Source: Erythrophleum ivorense (lineage: Eukaryota > Streptophyta > Magnoliopsida > Fabales > Fabaceae). Taken from it: a DNA stretch of 64,000 bases. The position numbers and the translations under genes were made by a program. The stretch is taken from contig JAIUCV010000009.1 of the NCBI GenBank assembly GCA_026724425.1, positions 23,949,846-24,013,845 of the forward strand. The letters are read 5' to 3'. Below, piece by piece: positions 12,001 through 25,204 of the stretch. Positions within the stretch are counted from its first letter, which is position 1; every line of letters begins with the position of its first letter. The notes under the pieces were generated by a model, which did not search any database, was not told the DNA's origin, and worked only from the letters and a program-made list of their open reading frames with translations.

Positions 12001-14741
12001 TTCTTGGGTATGTGAGGTCAAGGGAGAGGATTCAAGGCTTAAGGAAAAAGTGTACAAATGCTAGCAAGGTGGCTTTCTCTACCTTCTCTCATGCATGATT
12101 GCTTGCTTTACTTGTCTTTGAATGTGTGTATATGTATTTCAAGCCATGAAAAATGTTCTAGCATGAGCTGTTACTCCATGGTACCATGATGAAGCATTAT
12201 ATTTTCCAAATGATGTTTGCTTTGGTTTGCTTGAATGTGGTGAGGCCAAGAACCTTAGCCATGGTGAGGATGAGCCAAGAACCCTTAAGATTGGTTAAGA
12301 CAAAGTAAAGAGTCTCCCAAAAGTGAGGTTGACTCCCAAGAGCATAGTTGAGTCCAAAAACCTTTTAAAAAATGGGTGAAGTAAGTCTAAAATCTATAAG
12401 TAAATGGGTGAGGCCAATCCACTTGCTTGGCAAGCCTATGTATGTTATGTATGACTTTTTCAAGTGCTAAGAATGCTTCTTGAATGATTCCACATGTCCA
12501 TGCTATACATGCATTTGTGAGACTTGTTTTACATGCTTTATGTATAATTGAATGGGAGATGAGCTATTGGGATTCTTTGAATCTCATCCCCTCCTCTCCA
12601 ATGTTATAATATGCTAAGTGGACCAAGAGAGCAAGGTAATGGAAGCCAACAACCTTGAAGATGAGAGCATGATATCAAAGTGTCTTGAAATTGCTACTTT
12701 AAGGCCTTATCTATAACAATTAATGAAATCCCTAGTCTTATATGACCTATGATATTATGAGCATGTATAATTATGTTAATGTATTATGTATAAATGAGGG
12801 CTAGGGTTATATGTATGGAAATACTCATTTTGGTCATTAATGGCAATTTTGCATTATGGAATTTCATGTTTGAATGAAAGTGGAATAGATAAAATGAGAT
12901 GTATGAGATTTGGAATCATTTGGGTAGTTCACACAAGTCCTAATTATGCTTTTAGACTTGCCTAAGAGATGTCAAACCCCAAGGAAAGCCATTTGGACAT
13001 TTTGGTATCCTATATGGAGCCAAAATTGACTATAATGGAACCCTATATCATTTTTTATCCAAATGAGCTCTTCTTGATATGAGATTTGGCATTCAATTAG
13101 AGTTTGTTGAAAGCCTTTTGGGAAGCTAAAGAATAGAATTTTCAAAGATCTAGAGAATATTTGATGAATTTTCGAAGTTAAAAAATTTTCTAGTTTTGGT
13201 CATGTCACTATTCATACTAGTTTGAAAATGAAATCTATCACACAGGGCTCTAAGAATGTCCAATTACCACAAAATTTTATACAAGGAAACTAAACATTCA
13301 CAGTGACTTGTGCCAACTAGAAGCACCTCATTTGGATGTCTAGAGAGGGAGATATAAATTTTTAAAGATTCTATCTAGTATTAGGAACTCCAACTGACTT
13401 CAGGTATTGTTTGATTGATTTTTTATGCCTATACGTGCCTGAGCTAATTTGGAGTTATTTTTTCCCTCTAGCTAACATCCATAACTTTCTAAATTAGTAT
13501 AGTTTGCATAGTTTAGATTTTTTTGGAATTAATTGGACACTTTTGAAGTTTGCTACATAATTCTATGATAGCACCAATGGATAGCCTGACCTTTGGACCT
13601 TTCTAAATGTCAAATGTCCTCTGTGTTGAATGTTATGGTCTGGACATATTTTTAGTATAAAATAGACATGTGTAGATTTTCAAATTTTTAAGAATACATG
13701 ATTTTGATTTTTCTAGAATTAGTTATGATTTTCTGAAGATTATGATAGAAAAGAGAAAAATCTAGTCAAAAATATACACATGTATTTTATGCTTCCCTTT
13801 GAGTTCCACAAGATGTAGGCTACTTTTAATGATGCAAATAAGTTGTATTCATGTAATTAAATATGAGAATGTGATGTATGAGTTCACATGGTCCATGTAA
13901 CACTGAATGAAATTTTTATATGTGACGCAACGCTAAGAAATGATTATTTAATACTATTTTTCCTTGCCTCTTTGTGAGTTGCTTGATATGAGGCCTAAAG
14001 ATAGCATGAAATGAACTAGAAATATATGGTGTTACAGTGTGAGAGAGTGAGTTTTCAATTTTTGGGTTTATGCACCTTTAAGACAGTTTAAAAGGTCATT
14101 TTGGTGTATTCCCACATGCTCAAGTAGTCCGCCTTAGAACACAAATTGGATCATTTGCACCCCTTATATGACACAAAATGAGCCATTTTGTAACCTAATA
14201 TCAAAGTCTGACAAAATGAACAAATTTGCCCATGAAATTTGGCATACATATAGATCTTATCCAAATGTTTTTGGGATGTTAAAAACCAGATTATTTAAAG
14301 CTCTTTGGAATTAATTATGAATTTCCAAAGTTAGCATTTTTCTGCTGAACTGATGTAGACACTGTTCATATAGTTAGAAAATTGGGCTATGTCATTAATA
14401 CGTCAAATGATGTCAAATGTTCATGAACATTTACAGACATAAACTAGACATGATAAGCTTTCCATGGCCACCAAGATCACCTCAATTGGACCTCTGAGCA
14501 AAGAGATATAAATTTTTGAAGTTGGAAGACAATACTATTAATGATAGTCGACCTCTGGTATTATTCCATCACTTTTCAATCACTATCAGCCTCTGTTGTG
14601 GTCTAGATTTATTTTTACCAAATTAGACATCTGCAGCTTTTTAGAATGGTAAAGTATACATGATTTCAATTTTTTTAAAATTAGTTATGATTTTTCAAAG
14701 TTCAGGCACAGAATTTGAAAATCCTACCTGAGGCTGCACAC

Positions 14742-17545
14742 TGTAACACCCCAAAATTAGTTAAGGTGTTAATCATGGATTTGGGTTGATTAAGAAGAAT
14801 TAATATGAAATAATCGGGTAAGTTAAGTGAATAAAAATTTTATAGAGATAAATTATTAATATGAGTTTGAGATTTAATTGGGATAGAAACTTCAATTAGG
14901 CCTAAATTAATATAGGAGGTCATGATAAGAGGCTAATGGAGGCCCAATAATTTTAGGTGCAAACCTAACCTTTTATTGTGAGACTTGGCCCAAGAGAGAG
15001 CACCTAGTGATAGCCTAATAACCCTTGTGCAGACCCAAATCAATTGAGTTCTTCAAACTTGATTTGGCCTAATTAAGTTTCTACAGCCCAACACCTTGAA
15101 GCTGGCCCAACAAGGCTTAAATCAGAACTCACTTGCAATTGGACTCTTGGGTTAACCCATGACCCACCTTAGACCTAACTTAGACCCAACTAAAACCCTA
15201 AACACTTCAACCTCTCCACATTTTGCTAAAACACATACACATAACTCATTTTCGGAGGTTTGAAGGGAGGTTAGGGTTTAGGGCAAGAAATTCATTATTT
15301 CTCACTTCTAGAGCAAGATTCAGCCAAGGTAATAGTTATATAACTTAATCCTCTCATTTTTCTCTTTAATTTGACCTGATTAATGTTCCAATTAGAGCAC
15401 TTTCACCCACACCTAAAATCTTAAACGTGTCATTTGATATTTCTATGGTGAAATTTCATAAGTTGAGGCTAAAGCTAACATTAGGTAAGTATAAACTCTT
15501 CTTTTTGAGGTATTTCTGCTGGTTCGAGACCCTAATGATTGGATTATAGTATAGGTATTAATTTTTCACAAATTTGCTTAAGATTTAGGGTGATATATTG
15601 AAGTTTCTGGTAGAGGACACCTCCATTCCGAATTTTGGGCCTTTGTAGTGTGGGGAGAATTTTGTACCATTGGTGGCTTTTGCAAATTCGTCTACAAGTG
15701 AGGTAATCAGGACTGTATTAATTCCATGCATATATCTGCTTTAATTTCATATTTGTTATACATGAATGATTTGAAATGCTAAATGAATTGGTTGGCTATC
15801 TATTGTATTGTGCTTGGACCTTGTGAGTCCATAGTGGAGCTGTGATGCGGCTGCCACCCGTGCATGTGCTTCGATCGGGCATTGAGTAATCAAACCCCAG
15901 ATGTACTAAGCCCTAGTTGTGCTCATTGGAGAGTAGGTGCCGTGTACAGACCTCTCTCGGTGTTATTAGCCTTTAACATGTGAAAATATGATTACTAGTA
16001 TGGGATGGTAATCATAGTAGCTTAACTATTTCCTTTGCTGATATGATTCTGATGTTGATTTTGATTCATGCATATATGTTAATTAAATTAGATATCATGA
16101 ATGGAAATTTCCTTAGTTACTGAGATTCGCATCTCACCTTGTTTCATGGGATTAATATTTCAGGTAAGGTTCTTCGAGTAAGGATAAGGGCAAGCAAGTG
16201 GATGAACATCCATAAGCTGAGGCCTGGTGTTAGGAGCTACACTTGGTCTGAGTGGAATAGAGTATATACTAATTTTGTTAACCTTTGTATACCATCATCA
16301 TGTATCTATATTACCAAGTGTAGATATTTATATTTTGATTAGTTGGAATATATTTATTAAGGAGTTAAGTCTCAATATAGCTTGGTTTTGAATGTATGAA
16401 CTTATAGTAACTGATGTATGAACTTTGTTAAATTCATGATATGGTGTACTATTGAGAAAGTCATCATGGGATATATGAGATTGTGGATTTGAATCAATAT
16501 TGCATGAAATCTTTAAGGGAATGCATATTTGAATGATAATTGCTGAAGGCTTATGAAATTCTACTATTGGTAATCTATGAATTTGCTGATATATGGTAGT
16601 TGGATGAGTAAGAATTAGTACTTAAGTTTTGAAAATGTAATGGTAGAATAGCTGGGTAAATAAGGTAGACAAATACCATTAGAGTCATATAAAATGAGGG
16701 GAAGTGGTCCTAGGGTGTTCTTGAGAAGAGAATTGGAGTGCATAGAATGAAATTTAGGAGATGAAGTTATAGGAGGGAGTCATGCCGCGGCCAGAAGGCC
16801 TTGCTGTGGCTTAGAAAGTGACAGTGGCGAGGAACATTGTGGCTTGAGGAATCTCGCCACAACTCAATGCGAAAAAAATCACCCAGAAGGGTAGCAGAGA
16901 GAAACCTCACTGCGGCGCTAGACGAGGAAACTAGGTAAGGAGTGTCCAGTAGCGATCTTTGCCAAGGCAGAAGAGTTTTCCGCTGAGGCGAGAATCGTGG
17001 GAATTCGAACAGTAGTCCCATGAGGCATTTCTGCCGTAGTGCCATGTAGGCTAGCCGCGGCGATGGTCCAACTCATCACGACAAATTTTGCGTAAATTGC
17101 CCAATGATTCCTAAGAGTAACTTAGCCGCGACATGGAAGGTCAGGGCTGCGGCGCAAAGTGAAAATTGTAGTTTTTGAGTTCCAAAACCTAACTTAGTCG
17201 TGGTAGGATGGTTTTAAGTCATGGTGCAGGTCCCTAAACTCCTACCTTTAGCCTAAAAACCCTAATTTCTTCAATGGTAATGCTAGAAAATGATGTAGGA
17301 ACACTTGTGGGAGGTGTTTGTATGTTGAAACTGATGGACGGATGAATCACAAACCCCTCATGATAATATAATTTCTTCTATGCATTCTCATGTTTGTAGT
17401 TATTTAGTGATGACTCTAGCATCAAGGTTCAAATTTCCTTATATTTTCATAATGTAATAAATTGTAATGACTCTAAACCTTGATCATTAATTATTAATTG
17501 TGTATTTAACCATAATTACCATGTTTAAAAGATAGGGTTGTCACA
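14742..17545 (+). mobile_element. Family C Ty3/gypsy-like solo LTR (TSD CACAC)
   Basis: Begins TGTAACACCCCAAAATTAG at 14742 and ends GGTTGTCACA at 17545, with CACAC at 14737-14741 and 17546-17550. Joining the flanks gives the host sequence GGCTGCACACTAT, found uninterrupted near 27571. The 2804 bases contain a GAGATTC...ATCTCACC hairpin at 16121 and a GC-rich stretch at 16783-17220 holding repeated GCCGCGGC-like palindromes, unlike the AT-rich surroundings. There is no reading frame of note. The strand is set by the TGTAACACCCC terminus and by the TTTCAGGT segment that follows the hairpin as it does in B LTRs; orientation is less certain than the boundaries. Confidence 0.88.
16783..17220 (+). 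repeat. GC-rich cluster of GCCGCGGC-like palindromes
   Basis: Within LTR C, variants of GCCGCGGC, TTGCTGTGGC, CTGCGGCGC and AGCCGCGGCGA recur roughly every 20-60 bases. It resembles the TCGCTATAGCGA cluster of B LTRs in design but not in sequence. Confidence 0.6.
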
Positions 17546-20500
17546 CACACTATGTTTTTTAGTATACCATCCATTTGCACAAGTTCTAGGCCATTTCTTG
17601 AGTTTGTTATTAGTTGTTTTGTGTATTTAAATGTGAGAATGAAATGGATAAGTCCATATGGCCCACGGAACACCAAATAAAAAATTTACCCATGAGGTAA
17701 TGCAATTTAATTGTATTTTTCTATCAATTTTTCTTGAGAAATTCATGTGCTTCATGGAAATAAGTCTACATATGATATGAGATGAGTCATAGAATCATGG
17801 TGTTACATCTTTAGCCAACTCCTTCTCCTTCATCTTCCTTTCTTTTCCACAAAATTTTTTTATGTGTTTGGGACTATTTTGAAGTCAGACCAAGGAGGGG
17901 AATTTCATGTTTGGAGAGGAGAAGGCATCCAAGGGAAGAATCATCTAAGAAACCAAGGAAAAATAAGGTAAAATCTCCTTCCCATGGTAGCTTCTCTTTA
18001 TCCATTTTCCTTGCATGTTCCACTAGCCTAAGGAGGACAAGAGCACTTCAATTTTGGGCAAAACTAAGGATGAATCCTAGGAAATTGAGTGTAGGGAATA
18101 AGAATATATAAAGAAAATTAACAAACAACCACGAAAATTCAAGATAGCAAGGTTAGGGATTCAAAGATGTAGCTAAAAATCTGAATTGATGCAATCATTT
18201 CTAGGCCTAATTTAACATTTGTATGAGCTCTAGAGACTCTTAGGAACCTCCCCGCATGCTTCTCCCATCCAAGAAAGCAAAGCAACACCAAGTGTGCCAA
18301 AAGGAGAGCATTTCTCGGCCTAGCATGGAAGAGGCACCTAAGAGTAGTTTTAATTTTAATTAAGCTTAATTTTGAGTCATATATGATGGAAGAGGATGAG
18401 AAGAAGCCTTGGAAAAATTTTAGAAGCCATAGAAAGTGAGATGGTATCATAGGTTCCATGTTGTGGCTTAAAGAAGCAACACCTAACTAAACTCCTTGAT
18501 TTGATTGTATGATGACTCTAAGAGGCCTAAAAGGAGTCAAGAATCATAAATGAATGAAGAGAATGGATCAAAGATTATGTTTCTATAGGGTTGCTTCATT
18601 AAGTGCATTATGGAACCATAAAAGAGCCATATGACTACCTAGTTTTTCTAATGAGTGTGAAGCTCTAGAAATTGGTTCAAGAGTGTAATTGGCTTCCATA
18701 TGATGTGTCTAGGCTAAGAGAAACAAGTCCCACCTTCTTATGTATGTGTGACCGAGGAAGAGAAATCCAATCCAAGAGGAAAAGTTTGCAATTGTAATAA
18801 AGGTAGCTCTCTCTACTTTCTCTCATACATGAATGAATGTTGACTTGTCTTTAAATATGTGTATGTATGTTTTAAACCATGAGAAAATGTCTTAGGATGT
18901 ATCTAGATGCCATGGTACCATAATGTTGTATTATGTTTTAAAATGATGTCTTGTGACTTTGCTTTGATTTGCTTGAGTGTGGTGAAGTCAAGAACCCTCT
19001 AACCATGGTGAGGATGAGTCAAGAACTCTCAAGAATGGTTGAGACCAAGTTTAGAGTCTCCTAAGAGTAAGGCTTAGCTTAAGGCCTTTAAGGAAAAGGG
19101 TGAGGTAAGTCCGAAATCCTTGAAGAGAATGGATGAGGCCAATACACTTGCTTGGCAAGCCTATGGATGCTTTGTATAACTTTTAAAATGCCAAGAATGC
19201 TTCTTGAATGATTACATGTTCCATAATGTGCATGTATGCATTTCTAGACTTGGTTTGCATTCTATATGTGTGATTGAATGGGAGAAGAGCTATTGGGATT
19301 CCTAGAATCTCATTCCTTCCTCCCCAGATGTCTAACATGTCTAGGTGGACCAAGTGAGCCAAAGAATGCAAGCCATCAAGCCTAGAGAATGAAGATTGAC
19401 AACAAAGTGTAGAAAATTGCTATTACGTAGCCTTATGAGTGGCATATGTTGTAATCCATTATTGTATATGTTGTATGACTTCATGAACACATGTAAATAT
19501 GTAAATGTATCATGTATGTATAAGATTTAATGCCATATGTATAATAGAACATGTAACAAACGTAATTTATGTAAAACAACAAAATGAGCTGTATAAAAGC
19601 AAGTCCTCTGAAATGAGCTAGATAATGTCCTAGAAAATTTTGGTAGAGTCCTAGACTCCTAAAAATGATGATTCCAGGCTCAGAAAAGAAAAACAGAGCT
19701 AAGATGGTGAAATAAATTGTGACAAAAACTGACAGAACGTAATGACATTTTTGTAAATAAGTGCAACTTTTGGAAAAACATATAAGAAGGCTTTTTAATG
19801 CAAAATTTGAGTTGCCCAAGGTTCTCAGTGGCCCCAAAAATCATGGGAAGCCCCGGGACTGGGAAAGCCCCTCCGGTGTATATTTTTCAACGGTAGTGAG
19901 CCCAAACTTTGACGGATTTGTTCAGAAAGGTTTTAGCTCCAATTTGAGTGATTTCAAGGGCATTTTATTAAATTGGGAACCTAAATTTTATAATGGAAAA
20001 GTGGTTCTCAAAAAGGAGTTAAAACGAAGCTGAAACGAAATTAACATTATGGAAGGACGAAATTAAAATTTTTGAAAAAGCTAGCTTCTTGAATGTTCTA
20101 TAAGTTTCTTGTCTCTTCTCCCACCTTTTTAAGCATGAACCTTTCTATCCCAAATACAAAAAACTTTCAGCTCCTTTAGGCGCACCAAGAGAAGGAGAAA
20201 AAGAGGAAGAAAAAGGCAAGAAAGGTAAGGAAATGTAAGGAATTTCATGCTCCATCTTCTTCTAATTCCATTTCTCTCCTCTCCTCCTTTCTTTCCATGC
20301 TTTATTTGAGTGAATTGGTTCTGTTTTGAGTCCAAAATAAGGAGGAGGAGCACAAATTGCTTGAGCAGAAGAAAACCAAGGAAAAAAAGTCTTGAAACTA
20401 AGCTTAAATCTAAGGTATTTTATGGTTTTGTTGTTTCTCCTCTTTGCTTCTTCGTTGTGTATGATTTCGGCCAAACTAGAACCATATGAGAGGGAGATTT

Positions 20501-20966
20501 TCTATCCAAAAACAAGAGAGGGACTAGGGTTTTAGACCATGAGGAAGAGGAATATGGCAAGAAATTGCAAGAAAAACCTATGGAAAATAAGATTGAAAAG
20601 TGTAAGCTTCTTTAGGGTTTTATAAAATCTAATTTTGTGTAAGTAATTCCTTGGCTATTTGAGCATTTCCTTGAGCTCCTAAGACCTCTAGAAACCCTCC
20701 CAAGTGGCTAATCAAAGAAAAATTTGAAACTCCAAGAACCCCATTATTGCCTATAGGTTTGGGCAAGCTAAGATGGATAGGGTAGAGAATGTTTTAATTT
20801 GTTCTAACCTTGGTTTGGGACTTTATATGATGTTAGAAGATGGAATAAACCATTGGAAAAAATTTAGGAACCATGGATTAGAAGATGGAACAATGGTGTC
20901 CATAATGGTGCTTTGTAAAGTAACTTAATTCTAAGCTTATATGAATAATTGCGTGAGGGCTCCAAG

Positions 20967-22612
20967 TGTTGGAGATTGTGCCCTAAGTCAATCATTGTAT
21001 TGCAAACATTGTACTTTATTAAGAAATAAGAGTTTTCTTTTATTACATTATTATATTTTTATCTGTTCTATATAATAATATCCTTGGATAATTCATATTG
21101 ATTATCCTAAATATCCCTAGTCGATCATCATAGTGGGAACGATGATGAACTAAGACTAGTATGATTTTGATTGATGATTATGTGCTAGTCATGTATAAAA
21201 ATATGAATCAAAATCATAGGCACTTATTAGGGAACAACATGCTGGAGTGACCCATTATGAGATAGTTATATGGATTAAATCATAAGCATATCTTATGTAT
21301 AACTATGTCACCGAGCCTTTAAACTTGAGATCACCATAGTTTTCAACATAAAAAAATTCTATTTTTTCGGCATAGTGAAAAGTCATCTTTAACCGGGTGA
21401 TCATAAAGGCTATGATCGGGTATAGTGGAATTCATATAGAAGAAAATAAGTGGTTAAGATAGGATTTGTTCCTTTGATTAATAGAGAGATATCTCTAGGA
21501 CCCTCAATGAGTGAGACTGAGAAATGCATGGGCGTTTTCGAATGGAAGGGTTTTTATTTGTACTGTCAGTTTGCACGTAAATCAAGAAAGCAACGATCAA
21601 GTAAGATGAGGATGACTTTTCTATACTTCATACTTGATCTAGATATCGTGTGACAAAAAGGATATGATAGGGTTATATGACAGATTGCATCAGATCATCA
21701 ATCTCTATATGATTTGGGTAGTCACAATGTTTTACTAGAGGTTGCTTGTGACTTATGGGTCAAATAATATCATTAGCACACTGACAACGTCATATGGGCC
21801 TACAGGGTCACACACAAGAACGAGTCAACTCGAGATAGAATGTCCAAATTCATTGAATATGAAATTGCATTTAGATTCAATGAATGTTACATTTAAATTA
21901 GGGTGGAAGAATTTTATAAATAAATATATATATTTGATATATATATACTTTATAAAATTTGAAATATATATATCCTTTAATTAATTTAAATTAATTAGTT
22001 TTTAAATTCAAATCTATATGATAGATTTAAATTTAAACTAATATGATAATTTAAATTTAATTTATGAGATAACTTAAATTTGAATTTAGCTCTAGATTTT
22101 AGATTAAATAATTAGTTAAATTAATCCATTAGATAGACTTAAATTTAAACTAATATATTTAATTAAGATTTAATTTGATTTGATTTAAAATAATGTATTT
22201 TAAATCAATTAAACATATCTGAAACCCTAAGGAGATATCTTCATAATTAAAAGGAGGAGGCTTGGGTTTCCTAGAATAATAGAACAACAAAAAACCCTAG
22301 AGAGAAAGCATACTGACAGCGTACGGACATTGTATGGATGCCTAGAGAGAGAGAGAGAGAGAGGAAGAGGAGAGCATCTTCTCTACCAAGAACATGTATG
22401 AAACATTAGTAAGAGGCGCTAGCATGCCATTCAAGTTAAGCATCCATTCGTGTAAATACCGATAGAGAGAGCAGATCTATAGATTAGTTCCTAAGATCCG
22501 ATAGAAAAAGGGTAAATATTTTTAGATTTACTAGATTTAAACAACATTAATGGATCCATGGGAAGGGATTCGAGATTTTAATTTTTCGCTACATGTCCCT
22601 AAATTCCTAACA
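20967..22612 (+). mobile_element. Ty1/copia-type solo LTR (TSD CCAAG)
   Basis: Begins TGTTGGAGATTGTGCCC and ends ATTCCTAACA, the usual termini of plant copia LTRs. CCAAG is duplicated at 20962-20966 and 22613-22617. The 1646 bases include a very AT-rich segment at about 21900-22220 and a GA microsatellite at about 22343-22361. No gag or pol sequence is present, so this is a solo LTR. The copia assignment relies on the terminal sequence alone. The plus strand is taken from TGTTG...AACA. Confidence 0.85.
22343..22361 (+). repeat. GA dinucleotide microsatellite
   Basis: About nine consecutive AG units inside the copia LTR, just before GGAAGAGGAGAG. Confidence 0.8.
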
Positions 22613-25204
22613 CCAAGGACTTTGAATGAGACCAAGAGGCCTAGAAATGGAAAGAGATGGGAGCCTAGTACTTGAATTGTGAAGGTTGCTTCAATAGGCC
22701 ATTTATGTAACCATTATGCCACTTATGGAATCAAGTGTGTGTTTAAGAGTGAGTTTAATGTTTTGGCTTACTTCAAGTGTATAATTGTGTGTTGTTTATG
22801 GTGTTTAGGCTAAGAGAACACCAATCCACCTAGGTGCACTTGTGAGGCCAAAAAGAGGGAAGGAATAGATCAAGAAAAGCTTGCATAAATCCAAGGTAGC
22901 TCTTCACCTCATTTTCCTTGCATTCTTGTGTGCATATGTATGTCTTTGTATGCTTATGTGTGCTCTTGTGATTTAAGAATATGCCACTTTATGTCTTGAG
23001 ATTGCATTGGTACCAATGTATTGCCTTGAATATCATTGATTATGGAAATTACTCCTAAGGGTGAGGTGATACCAAAAGTCCCTTAATGAAGGTGAGGAGA
23101 TGCCAAAAGTTTTATGGCATGGGTGAGACAAGGCCAAAAGTCTCTTGGAAGGATAAGGCTAAGTCAAAAGTCTATAAGCCAAGGGTGAGGCAAATCCAAA
23201 AGTCCTATAAATGGGGTGAGGCAAAACCAAAAGTCCCTAAAGCATGTTCTTGACTTGAATGTGAATAAGTGGCATGGAAGTTGTGACCTTGCACACTTTA
23301 TGGTTGCTAAACCTTCCATACATGTGCTTTGATGTGTACATGCCATGAATGTGTGTGCGAATGGGTGTGTGAGCTATTGAGATTCAAAGAATCTCACTCC
23401 CCTTCCCTCTTCCATCTTGATATGTCTAGGTGGCTCCCAAGATACAAGGAAAGCAAGCCAAGAGCCTTGAAGAGTTACAATTGGAATATTTTGTTATTCT
23501 CTTTGTGTATAAATGTCAAAATGAACTTGTACAAGTTATTTTTTGTAATGTAAGACCTTGAGCAAATATAATATGATGTATGAATGTTATGTAGCCTATG
23601 TGTGACATTAATCAATGCAAATATGGAATTTGGCTTTTTGAATGGTTTATGTGTGTAGTGCATTAATGGATGTAGGATGGCCAAATTAAGATACATGAGG
23701 TTTGAGACCACTTGGGCAGTCCATACAAGTCATAATTGTGCTTTTGAACTTGCCCAAGAAGAGCCAAACCATTGGAAAGGCCATTTGGACAAAGTTGACA
23801 CCTCACATAAAGCAAAATTGACCATTTGAATGAGCTATGTTACTTTCTATCCAAATGAGCTCTTCTTGGTCTGAAATTTGACATGCATCTAAAGCTTGTT
23901 GAAAATTTGGAAAGCTAAAGTGGGTATTATTTGGAGGTCTATGGAATATTTGGTGATTTTTTGAAGTTAGGAAAATTTTCTGGTTTGGGCACTGGTACTA
24001 TGCAATTGTTTCGAAAATGAATCTATGTCAATCATGAGGCAAACGATGTCCAATTTTTACAAAATTTTATGGGGAAAAGATAAAACTTCCCAGTGACTTA
24101 TGAAACTTAGAAGTACCTCATTTGGATGTCTAGAGAGGGAGATATTAATTTTTGAAGTTACTGTCCAGTACCAAGTACACAATCAAACCCATGGTACATC
24201 TTGATTAGTTTGGAATTATTTTTTCCCTCTAGTTAACATCTGTATCTTTCCAAATTCGTGTAGATTGCATGGATTGGATTTTTGTGGAATTAATTATTAA
24301 TTTCCAAATATTATATTAGTAACCTGTATCAGTATCAGAGGGTAGTCAGACCTTCCTACCTTCTTTATTGTCAAACATGGTCCAGATAGGATTTTTGTGG
24401 CTGGAACTTATTTTTATGTAAAGTTGACATCCAGAGCTTTCTAAAAAGCTATGGTGTCTATGATTTTGATTTTTCTAGAATTAGTTATGATTTTTCAAAG
24501 TTTTCTCAAATTCTACCACCATGGAACCTGAGGTAAAACGTGATTGTTCTGGATTTTTGTTCTTGATCCATGGTTTATGTGGAATTTTGAGATGTGTATG
24601 ACTTATATGGATGGAAAATAATTAGAGAATGATGTTGGGGAACTCACGGGATCCATATAACAAGAATTGAAAAATTTTACCCTTACATAACGCTATAAAA
24701 GTGCATTTTTTTATACTTTTCCATACTTTTGTCTTATGAATGTGCACAAATTTCCCAGAGTGGAAGAGTATGGTAATAGAAATATAAGGTATGACAGAAC
24801 ACATTTTGGGTATGAAATGTAAGACTTGACATATGCATTCTTGTGTATAACTTAGGGTGGATGAGTGAGTTTGGAAAATCTAAGTTGTGCACCTTTGAGT
24901 TAAGTTTAGTAGACCATTTTGGTTCTTTTCCATATGCTTAAGTGGCTATGGTTGTCATAGAAGCAATTATGAACCATTTGGACCCCATATGAGATACAAA
25001 ATGAGCTTTCTTGCAACCTAATGTCAAGATCTAACCAAATGAACGAATTTGCCCATGAAATTTAGCATGCACATAGATCTCATCTAGAGCTTTTTGGAAA
25101 ACCAAAGACTAGATTATTTGGAACTCTGTGGAATTAATTATGATTTTTCAAAGTTATCATTTTTCTACTGTTCCTTGATTTGATATGTGGAATTATTTAG
25201 AGCT

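Larger units (their letters stand above)
6598..14036 (+). mobile_element. Family A solo LTR, level 3 of nest (TSD GTGTG)
   Basis: Starts TGTAACATCCGG at 6598 and ends GGTGTTACA at 14036, with the 5-base duplication GTGTG at 6593-6597 and 14037-14041. Removing the inner insertion leaves 6598-6878 plus 10604-14036, about 3714 bases, essentially the same length as the insertion inside it. The TG...CA ends, the 5-base duplication and the lack of an interior identify it as a solo LTR. It is younger than the LTR at 4041-17807 and older than the one at 6879-10598. Confidence 0.92.
4041..17807 (+). mobile_element. Family A solo LTR, level 2 of nest (TSD TCTTT)
   Basis: Starts TGTAATATCTGG at 4041 and ends TGTTACA at 17807. 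The 5-base direct repeat TCTTT lies at 4036-4040 and 17808-17812, and joining the flanks restores the host LTR as seen intact near 25200. The LTR sequence itself occupies 4041-6597, 14042-14741 and 17551-17807, about 3.5 kb once the two inner insertions (6598-14041 and 14742-17550) are removed. It has no internal region, so it is a solo LTR left by recombination between the two LTRs of a complete element. Confidence 0.88.
19552..24796 (+). mobile_element. Family A solo LTR (TSD GAACA)
   Basis: Starts TGTAACAAACGTAA at 19552 and ends AAGGTATGACA at 24796, a slightly decayed form of the usual GGTGTTACA. GAACA flanks it at 19547-19551 and 24797-24801. After removal of the copia insertion (20967-22617) it is about 3.6 kb. 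It carries the tandem array at 23059-23238 and the hairpin at 23378-23396. It inserted into the first copy of the duplicated segment of the outermost LTR. Confidence 0.9.
17813..25172 (+). repeat. First copy of a partial tandem duplication in the outermost A LTR
   Basis: The segment from AGCCAACTCC at 17813 to about 25172, without the insertion 19552-24801, is closely repeated from 25205 onward. By eye the two copies match each other better than either matches the other A LTRs, pointing to a local duplication and not two separate insertions. The 32 bases joining them (25173-25204) do not match the second copy. Confidence 0.65.

Noticed and set aside
16139..16342. Small open frame after the hairpin in LTR C
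   Set aside because: Short, without recognisable motif, and within a solo LTR bounded by a target duplication.
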